Source: an uncultured Flavobacteriales bacterium (GTDB lineage: Bacteria; Bacteroidota; Bacteroidia; Flavobacteriales; BACL11). Taken from it: a stretch of 64,000 bases of DNA. The notes beneath the pieces are model-generated. The model saw only the letters and a program-made list of their open reading frames with translations, searched no databases and had not been told where the DNA came from. Of the stretch, positions 58,601 through 64,000 are shown one piece after another. The number at the start of each line of letters is the position of its first letter. Positions within the stretch are counted from its first letter, which is position 1. Where the stretch lies: the NCBI GenBank assembly GCA_905181635.1, contig CAJIYM010000003.1:124001-188000 (forward strand), read 5' to 3'. Made by a program: the position numbers and the translations under genes.

Positions 58601-60233
58601 AAGCCTGTAAAGGAAATCCAGGAGCCGAAATAGTTACTGGGATAGTAATTTCACAAAATGCATTATCACTCACCTTGACATCATAAGTACCAGTCCCTAA
58701 TCCGAAAAAGGAAGTATCAAGAGGATATGCACTAGCATTTAAAACACCGTCTAAGTAAAAGCTATATGGAGTTAACTGAACACTATTAACATCAATAGCA
58801 ATATAGCCATCATGATAATCCCAACAATTTACATCAGTACTTGAAATAGTAAAATCTATAGGAGTTAATGTATCTGAAGTCAGCGTAACTACACATTCTG
58901 ATTCAGTAGTAACATAATAAAATTGAGTACCTTGGGACAAAGATGAGCTTGGTAATGAATAAGACGTAGCGGGGAAGAAAACATTATCAAGGAGATAATA
59001 AGGACCACCTAAATTTGTAGACCCCATTAAACGATACTTAGTTGTGAGAGATGCTCCAAAAGGATGCTCCCATTCAAAATAAAGAGAACCATTACTTTCG
59101 GCAACACAACTTAATAATGTTGGAGGTAAAGAATCTCCTGCACTTGATAAAACTATTAAAGAATCAGAATAAAAAGTACAACCTGCAATTGTTGCTCCTA
59201 CAACATAAGTTCCTGCACCAACAAAAACAATAGAATCTGTGCTAAAAACGACTGAATTAGAATCGAACCATTCATAAGTTGCACTGTCACCCGCATTTAC
59301 CGTTAACATTATATTTGCATCACATTCAATTAACATTGTAGTTGAGTCTATACCTAAGTCGTCAACAACACTAACAACAGGAGAAGAAAAACTTCCTGCC
59401 TCCAACCAAACATAAGAACTTAAACCAGGATCTGAACCATCCGCAATAGCAAGTTTAATATGATATGTCGCCCCACATTGAACAGTAGAAGTAGCTGTAA
59501 GTACAGTAGTAAACCCATCAGCATCAGCAATTGTACTTAATCCATTCTGATTATCAACAAAATACTGTGGATTCATAACAGCAGGAGGGAAAGCAGCTGG
59601 ATTGTTACAAACGGATGAAATAGTAATAGGTAAAGGTGGGACAGTGTTAGGCACAACTGCAAGATTAATCGAACCATTAGGAAAAGCTAAAGGAGAAGAC
59701 CAAGGGCCTACTATACCAGGACCAGAAAGAAAAAAACCAAATACATCATTATACTGTGTATTCTCAAATCCAAAATATTCTTGAGAACCAAAAGCATACT
59801 TAAACTCGAGTAGATTTGATGAAGCCACAAAATCAAATTCTAAAATAGCTACATCATTAATTGAGGAAACCGTAAAGGTTTGTCCAATCATTCCTGGAAC
59901 AGAGTTAGCAACAGCCAATAAATCAGGATCAGTAACAGTATTAGCAATAAAAGGAAAACCTCCCCCATTTATAGGATCCAAAGCATAAACATCGCCTGTA
60001 GATAGTACAATACCCTCAGAGATATTCAAGTTAGTATTAATAGCATCAAACCAACCTATTTGAGCAGAATCTCCTTGGAAAGAATGATTAGAAGCTACAA
60101 CCCCACCACCTAGCAATACATTATCAACTAGAGAAACAGGACTATTAAAAGGGGGTGTATTATCAATTACAATCTGAGACTGCACGTTAAAAAAACAAAA
60201 CACACAAATGATAAGTAGTAGTAAATTTTTCAT
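55605..60233 (-). CDS. Giant choice-of-anchor L / SprB-repeat adhesin with T9SS type A domain
   Basis: A 1542-residue protein from the ATG at 60233 (MKNLLLLIICVFCFFNVQSQ), which is preferred over the track start because it begins a signal peptide. Domains in order: choice-of-anchor L (about residues 25-330, FGSQEYFGFENTQYNDVFGF); a fibronectin-like segment; then about ten to twelve SprB-type repeats, each with a 'CYGxxDG...GGTxPYxYxWxxG' pattern (IQNVSCYGDADGIATISSVG, LDQIDCYGANDGLAAATAVG, IEHVDCFGESTGSILASSSG). The type A sorting domain is LSIYPNPFREETTVDF with SGIYFIEIEVEQKEKV. It resembles mobile gliding adhesins such as SprB but is much shorter. The frame is intact despite its length. Confidence 0.9.
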   Translation of the reverse strand: MKNLLLLIICVFCFFNVQSQIVIDNTPPFNSPVSLVDNVLLGGGVVASNHSFQGDSAQIGWFDAINTNLNISEGIVLSTGDVYALDPINGGGFPFIANTVTDPDLLAVANSVPGMIGQTFTVSSINDVAILEFDFVASSNLLEFKYAFGSQEYFGFENTQYNDVFGFFLSGPGIVGPWSSPLAFPNGSINLAVVPNTVPPLPITISSVCNNPAAFPPAVMNPQYFVDNQNGLSTIADADGFTTVLTATSTVQCGATYHIKLAIADGSDPGLSSYVWLEAGSFSSPVVSVVDDLGIDSTTMLIECDANIMLTVNAGDSATYEWFDSNSVVFSTDSIVFVGAGTYVVGATIAGCTFYSDSLIVLSSAGDSLPPTLLSCVAESNGSLYFEWEHPFGASLTTKYRLMGSTNLGGPYYLLDNVFFPATSYSLPSSSLSQGTQFYYVTTESECVVTLTSDTLTPIDFTISSTDVNCWDYHDGYIAIDVNSVQLTPYSFYLDGVLNASAYPLDTSFFGLGTGTYDVKVSDNAFCEITIPVTISAPGFPLQALASSEVAVCYGGSSGFVVGSSAGGTPGYIYSWYESGNPVSFSDNDTAIGLIAGSYYLSVEDANGCDTFTSVNIIEPQVALQASAQIFGVPCKGDNTGMLVGDAGGGWGPYAYYWLDSQGDTLDSRFSGTSTSERDTLFDLFAGIYVLHIYDVRGCFVDYTFNVPEPSNALSIDSLVLVEGIACYSDSVGKAILYATGGQVNYAYLWDNGETSSIADGLTSGYHSVTLSDDWGCEVVDSIYISENPLIESDLTNIQNVSCYGDADGIATISSVGGFSSVYTYFWSQGQQTVGVNLDIAVGLLQGSYFVTTRDILGCEVVDSIYISEPEPLSMEAFELDQIDCYGANDGLAAATAVGGTLPYVFDWDNGQWVGDTINTLTPGLHIVVVTDAKGCSASDTVFTHEPTELMIEIDDTQTILPYCVGVNTASLSAFAYGGTPGYTYVWDDNLNLPQTTTTASALLADNYNSSDSSYTITVTDTKGCIASASTDTLRVYLESMDASVASLHQYSSGGLDSNEVSCFGYNDGGAQVTASGGHAPYAYQWFGGSSATTATINNLYSGVYSVTIRDTNNCMVNRSIVLSEPSSLTFNISVSTSESCLGACDGTILIDSLSGGVALYTALLTDNQTGFITSHSITANNYISNVCSGDYTVALTDINNCPSSVIAGGVNQQVVDYDTYTVASISILTDTICNASSTGVLTILNPNLNPGYSYSWENINNSGVVIGSGVQVDSLVAGIYVLLANYNNTLGCSVSDTLEVVEYSAITNTVTIEHVDCFGESTGSILASSSGTIPPYSYTWNSGQTSALASNLTVGVDTLTVTDGNGCEREFTYSVTEPEALSVNITESSYVLTSGIPLGGTAPFSYSWREQSNPFVSIGTSVTYIVANYGVYYVVVTDGNGCTVESNIFDNISTGAGQLSSGIALSIYPNPFREETTVDFGKQVKQASIKLVDVFGKLIEEYNVIDTDKHILKRENKASGIYFIEIEVEQKEKVIFKLIIK

Positions 60234-60240
60234 AATCCAA

Positions 60241-60248
60241 CAAAAATA
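60241..60248 (-). promoter_or_regulatory. Possible -7 promoter box before the T9SS surface-protein operon
   Basis: On the minus strand TATTTTTG is followed by seven bases and the ATG at 60233. If used, transcripts would be leaderless or nearly so. No clear -33 element is visible in this AT-rich gap. Confidence 0.35.
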
Positions 60249-60293
60249 CAAAAAAATAAAGTGACCTACACTAAGAATAAATTGAAAATCTTA

Positions 60294-62078
60294 CTAACTC
60301 AAAGTGTCAGATTCTTGCAAATTATACATTTTGGAATAAGCACCACCACTTTTCAATAAGTATTCATGAGTACCCTCTTCTAATACTGATCCATTTTTTA
60401 GATGCAATATTTTATCGGCCTTAACAATAGTAGATAATCTGTGAGCAATAACAATAGTTGTTCGGTCTTTAGATAGTTTTTCTAAAGCATTTTGCAACAA
60501 TTTCTCTGTTGCGGTATCAATTGATGAAGTAGCTTCATCCAAAATTAATATTTTAGGATTACGCACATACACTCTTAAAAAGGCAATTAACTGTCTTTGA
60601 CCTGATGAAAGAGTAACACCCCTCTCTCCTACCACATAATCGTAAGATTTTGGTAGAGCTTCAATAAAGCCATGTACCCCAATTTTCTTTGCAGCCTCAA
60701 TAATTTTATTTCTAGTAATATTAGAATCAAACAAAGTAATATTATTCAGAATAGAGTCAGAAAACAAGAATACCTCCTGTTGCACAAGAGCAATATTTTG
60801 TCTTAGATTTGACAATTGAATAGTATTAATATTTACACCATCAATAGCAATTATACCTTTTTGAGTTTCATAAAAGCGATTAAGTACGGAAATAATAGAA
60901 GTTTTACCTGCACCTGTTCTACCAACCAAAGCCAACATTTTTCCCGCCTTAATTTCGAAACTTAATCCCTTTAGCACCCATTCATCTTGCTTGTAATAAA
61001 AATCAACATCCTTAAAAGAAATAGCTCCCTCCATACTTTCAATTTTATTTTTGCCTGAGTCATCAATTTTTTCATCCTTATCAAGCACTTTAAAAACACG
61101 CTCGGAGCCTACAATTCCCATCTGTAAAATATTAAACCTATCAGCAAGTTGTCTAATAGGACGAAACATCATGTGGATAAACAGAATAAATGCAATTAAC
61201 TCCCCTACTGTAATATCTTTTCCTGAGAGAATACCTTGTCCACCATACCAAACAATTAAACCTATGGACATAGCTGAAAGCACCTCAACAATTGGAAAAA
61301 AAACTGCGTAATAGAAAATGGATCGTAAGTGTGCATCTCTATGAGACTGGTTAATCGTTTTGAATTTTTTATATTCAGCCTGCTCCCTATTAAAAATTTG
61401 TACGATATTCATTCCTACAATATGTTCCTGAACAAAAGTATTAAGCTGAGAAACTTGCTCACGAACATCCTGAAAAGAAGCTTTAATATTTCGCTTGAAC
61501 CAAGAAGTAGCCACTAACAAGATAGGAATCGTTAGCATAGCAATAATTGCTAAGCGCCAATCGGTATAAAACATCATAATCACTACTACTACCAATTTTA
61601 ACAATTCTGCAATAATAACTAAAAGGCCTTGGGAGAAAATATCAGCAATCGTTTCAATGTCTGAAACAGCACGCGTAACCAAAGTACCTATAGGAGTATT
61701 ATCAAAATACTTCATTTTGAGAGATAAAATATGCTTAAAAATTTTAGCTCGTAAATCTTGAATAACGTGCTGCCCTATCCAAGTGGAAAGATAAATGTAA
61801 AAAAATTGTATGAAGGCCTCAACAAACAGTAATCCCAGCAACAAGACAGTAATATCAAACAGCTTTTCATTATTGGGAATAAGGATATAATTATCAATAG
61901 CATAGTTAATTAGCATAGGACGTGCAGGCCCCAAAACAGAAAGTAGAACAGCTGCAATAGCTGCAATGGTAAATTGCATTTGATAGGGTTTGGCAAAAGC
62001 AAGAACTCGTTTTAACAATACAAAGTCAATTACATTACCCGTGTTGGATTTTGATTTATTAGTCTTAGTTTTTGACAT
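60294..62078 (-). CDS. MsbA-like ABC exporter (fused permease-ATPase)
   Basis: A 594-residue half-transporter. Six transmembrane helices occupy about residues 30-330. The ATPase has Walker A ALVGRTGAGKTSIISVL, the Q-loop LVQQEVFLFSDSI, a slightly altered signature TLSSGQRQLIAF, Walker B KILILDEATSSID and the H-loop IVIAHRLSTI. It probably exports a lipid or hydrophobic compound across the inner membrane as a homodimer. It is co-directional with truA and starts one base after the truA stop. Confidence 0.93.
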   Translation of the reverse strand: MSKTKTNKSKSNTGNVIDFVLLKRVLAFAKPYQMQFTIAAIAAVLLSVLGPARPMLINYAIDNYILIPNNEKLFDITVLLLGLLFVEAFIQFFYIYLSTWIGQHVIQDLRAKIFKHILSLKMKYFDNTPIGTLVTRAVSDIETIADIFSQGLLVIIAELLKLVVVVIMMFYTDWRLAIIAMLTIPILLVATSWFKRNIKASFQDVREQVSQLNTFVQEHIVGMNIVQIFNREQAEYKKFKTINQSHRDAHLRSIFYYAVFFPIVEVLSAMSIGLIVWYGGQGILSGKDITVGELIAFILFIHMMFRPIRQLADRFNILQMGIVGSERVFKVLDKDEKIDDSGKNKIESMEGAISFKDVDFYYKQDEWVLKGLSFEIKAGKMLALVGRTGAGKTSIISVLNRFYETQKGIIAIDGVNINTIQLSNLRQNIALVQQEVFLFSDSILNNITLFDSNITRNKIIEAAKKIGVHGFIEALPKSYDYVVGERGVTLSSGQRQLIAFLRVYVRNPKILILDEATSSIDTATEKLLQNALEKLSKDRTTIVIAHRLSTIVKADKILHLKNGSVLEEGTHEYLLKSGGAYSKMYNLQESDTLS

Positions 62079-62819
62079 TTACAGAAAAATATCTTTTGGA
62101 TACTCAATTTTACTTAAAAAAAGTGCATTTGCAGGAACTGAAGTACCTGCCATACACCTATCATTTTGAGCAATTATTTTTCTTACTTGTTCAGCTTTAA
62201 TTTTACCAATACCTACATCAAGTAAAGTACCTACTATTGCCCTAACCATATTGCGTAAAAACCTATCAGCTTTAATAGTAAAAATAAGCTCTCCATCGTA
62301 CCATTGACAACTTGCCGACATTACATTACAATTATTAGTAAATGTTTGAGTATTAGCTTTAGAAAAAGAAGTAAAATCCTGTCTTCCTAAAAGAGACTGA
62401 CACGCTAAGTTCATTTGAATAATATCTAAAGGCTTATGTACAAAATAAGCAGTTTTTTTAAACGGACTTTTCTTCTGAACAATATTGTAATTGTAAATTC
62501 TGCTCATAGCATCAAAACGAGAAGATGCGTCATCCTTTACATTAAAAAAAGAATGAACTGCAATATCATTAGGCAAAAAGCTATTGAGCTTTATAATTGT
62601 AGTGTGAAAATCAAATTCTTCATCACAATCAAAATGAGCAAACATTTGTTTAGCATGTACCCCTGCATCAGTACGACCTGCACCTACCACCTCAATTTTA
62701 GTATTTAAAATAATACTTAGAGCCTTGTTTATTTCTGCTTGCACTGTATTGGCATTGGGTTGTACTTGCCAACCATGATAATTAGTGCCCACGTAAGAAA
62801 GTTCAATGAAAAATCTCAT
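62079..62819 (-). CDS. truA: tRNA pseudouridine synthase A
   Basis: A 246-residue enzyme modifying U38-U40 in tRNA anticodon arms. It begins MRFFIELSYVGTNYHGWQ. The catalytic Asp is in VVGAGRTDAGVHAKQMFAHF. Further TruA motifs are FTSFSKANTQTFTNNCNV, IKADRFLRNMVRAIVGTLLD and AGTSVPANALFLSKIEYP. A promoter box ends only five bases before its ATG. The ABC exporter gene follows directly. Confidence 0.96.
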   Translation of the reverse strand: MRFFIELSYVGTNYHGWQVQPNANTVQAEINKALSIILNTKIEVVGAGRTDAGVHAKQMFAHFDCDEEFDFHTTIIKLNSFLPNDIAVHSFFNVKDDASSRFDAMSRIYNYNIVQKKSPFKKTAYFVHKPLDIIQMNLACQSLLGRQDFTSFSKANTQTFTNNCNVMSASCQWYDGELIFTIKADRFLRNMVRAIVGTLLDVGIGKIKAEQVRKIIAQNDRCMAGTSVPANALFLSKIEYPKDIFL

Positions 62820-62824
62820 GTTTG

Positions 62825-62832
62825 CAAAAGTA
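62825..62832 (-). promoter_or_regulatory. Predicted -7 promoter box immediately before truA
   Basis: On the minus strand TACTTTTG, then CAAAC, then the ATG of truA. This is an exact consensus box placed so that transcription would start at or next to the start codon. Confidence 0.5.
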
Positions 62833-63017
62833 ATAATTTTGCTATTTACTTTTTTAGTTTTCTCTGATTTAATGTGAAATAATATTTAAGTGTTTATAAA
62901 TTTACATTACAACAAGAAAACAACTAAAAGACATATCATTATTTGAGTTTAATACTGAGTTAGATAAGCACAGGCATCATAAAAAGAATTAGTTTTGCTG
63001 CTACTAAAATATAAATT

Positions 63018-63413
63018 ATGAGATTACTCGCTAAAGGATCTAAGATGTATAGTATTTTATTTAACAAATGCCCAAAGTGTCATATTGGTAACTTTTGGAC
63101 CACTAATAATCCGCTTAAAAATATGCTTTTAAACACTAAGTACACATGTCAAACATGTGAAAATTGCTCTTTAGTATATGAATTAGAAATAGGATTCTGG
63201 TATGGCTCAATGTATGTTAGTTATGCCATTAGCGTGGCAGTAATGATGCTATTTTGGACCTTAACATCCGTTTTTTTTCCACTAATTAATATTTTCAGTG
63301 AGATATTAATTATAGTTATTGCAATTCTACTAGCATCACCTCTAAATTATCATATTTCTAGATTAGTTTGGATTAATTTTTTTATTAAATATACTCCAGA
63401 TGACACTTATTAA
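63018..63413 (+). CDS. DUF983 domain-containing membrane protein
   Basis: A 131-residue protein with a zinc-ribbon-like N-terminus (FNKCPKCHIGNFW, then CQTCENCSLVYELEIGFWYG) followed by two transmembrane helices (YVSYAISVAVMMLFWTLTSV and IFSEILIIVIAILLASPL). This is the DUF983 pattern; function is unknown. It is divergent from truA. The 198-base gap between them (62820-63017) holds the truA box and nothing else I can name. Confidence 0.9.
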   Translation: MRLLAKGSKMYSILFNKCPKCHIGNFWTTNNPLKNMLLNTKYTCQTCENCSLVYELEIGFWYGSMYVSYAISVAVMMLFWTLTSVFFPLINIFSEILIIVIAILLASPLNYHISRLVWINFFIKYTPDDTY

Positions 63414-63420
63414 TTATCAC

Positions 63421-63428
63421 TATATTTG
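63421..63428 (+). promoter_or_regulatory. Predicted -7 promoter box for the cyclophilin gene
   Basis: TATATTTG, an exact TAnnTTTG match, 19 bases before the ATG at 63448 and just after the DUF983 stop. Confidence 0.55.
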
Positions 63429-63447
63429 CTAAATTAAAAAAACTAAG

Positions 63448-64000
63448 ATGAAAAAACTAATACTTACATTATTATTCTTGCCAATAATTTTACTTATCAC
63501 AACATTTGATACTAATGCTCAGACGCAGGTTGATTTCCATACAAACTATGGAGATTTCAGAATACAGCTTTACGATTCGCTTGTTCCAATTACTTCTTCT
63601 AACTTTATTAATCTTGTGAGTACAGAATTTTATGATGGGGCATTATTTCATAGAGTAATAGATAATTTCATGATTCAAGGAGGTGACGTATCACCTGTAC
63701 CTTCTGTTATAGCTGATGAATTTAACAGTTCATTAAGTAATATTCAAAAGACTATATCTATGGCCAATTCAGGACCTAATACAGGAACATCTCAATTCTT
63801 TATAAATCTTACTAATAATACTTATTTAGATTTTGACAAAGCTCCATTAACATCAAAACATCCTGTTTTTGGTATTACAATCAGTGGCTTTGATGTTGTT
63901 CAAGATATTGGTAATGTTCAGACTAACTCTAATGATATGCCATATGATGATGTGATAATGGATAGTGTACGTATTGTAAATCTACTTCTATCTAATAATA
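63448..64000 (+). CDS. Secreted cyclophilin-type peptidyl-prolyl isomerase (partial, 3' end outside window)
   Basis: This gene is missing from the ORF track because it runs off the right edge. From the ATG at 63448 it begins MKKLILTLLFLPIILLITTF, a signal peptide, and then has a cyclophilin domain: FHTNYGDFRIQLYDSLVP, SNFINLVSTEFYDGALFHRV, DNFMIQGGDV, TISMANSGPNTGTSQFFINL and HPVFGITISGFDVVQDI. It catalyses cis-trans proline isomerisation in the periplasm or outside the cell. The reading frame is still open after the domain, so a C-terminal extension, possibly a T9SS tail, may follow. Confidence 0.9.
   Translation, partial: MKKLILTLLFLPIILLITTFDTNAQTQVDFHTNYGDFRIQLYDSLVPITSSNFINLVSTEFYDGALFHRVIDNFMIQGGDVSPVPSVIADEFNSSLSNIQKTISMANSGPNTGTSQFFINLTNNTYLDFDKAPLTSKHPVFGITISGFDVVQDIGNVQTNSNDMPYDDVIMDSVRIVNLLLSNN

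Overview
The window is AT-rich DNA from a Bacteroidota bacterium, most likely a marine member of the Flavobacteriales. The evidence is the gene content: type IX secretion (T9SS) C-terminal domains, choice-of-anchor L and SprB-type repeats, DUF1573, DUF3276, DUF5683 and DUF6576-like proteins, a YajC/NusB/DUF1573 block, a leucine-dehydrogenase-like gene, and 'NYNxxATxDDGSC' repeats. Many genes carry the Bacteroidota -7 box TAnnTTTG, and Shine-Dalgarno sites are not evident. I saw no tRNA, rRNA, CRISPR array, insertion sequence or phage.

Layout. 1-1.9 kb: 5' part of a secreted GH3/beta-lactamase fusion (runs off the edge). 2-6.7 kb (+): small membrane protein, mutL, two rhomboid proteases, an EEP-family hydrolase. 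6.7-10.4 kb (-): YbbR-like protein, yajC, DUF1573 lipoprotein, nusB, leucine-type dehydrogenase. 10.6-19.4 kb (+): ABC exporter, DUF3276 protein, parA, parB, DUF5683 protein, dapB, lepB, WbqC-like protein, acyl-CoA carboxylase. 19.5-22.7 kb (+): thrS-infC-rpmI-rplT translation operon, with an AUC start inferred for infC. 22.8-26.9 kb (-): yqeY, TPR lipoprotein, recA, nth, a 67-aa protein, an ECF sigma factor. 27-29.8 kb (+): uvrA. 29.9-32.7 kb (-): three envelope genes with low-complexity or repeat modules, two of them sharing a BamE/SmpA-like region. 33-42.9 kb (-): ruvX, a gingipain-like C25 protease and an AddAB-type helicase-nuclease pair. 43-43.9 kb (+): a voltage-gated-type K+ channel. 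43.9-60.2 kb (-): a six-gene run of T9SS-exported surface proteins including two tandem paralogues. 60.3-62.8 kb (-): MsbA-like ABC exporter and truA. 63-64 kb (+): DUF983 protein and the start of a secreted cyclophilin.

Functional themes are genome maintenance (MutL, RecA, Nth, UvrA, RuvX, AddAB), chromosome partition, translation, and a large investment in T9SS cell-surface proteins.

Three signals stand out. First, many single-base frameshifts cluster at 11.5-16.4 kb, hitting genes usually essential (lepB, dapB), and again at 45.8-54.1 kb. They look more like consensus errors than gene decay, but this needs raw reads. Second, two adjacent paralogues (45.3-51.3 kb) are nearly identical over about 2.3 kb and then abruptly diverged. 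Third, several genes have a TAnnTTTG box only 4-7 bases before the start codon, which predicts leaderless mRNAs.
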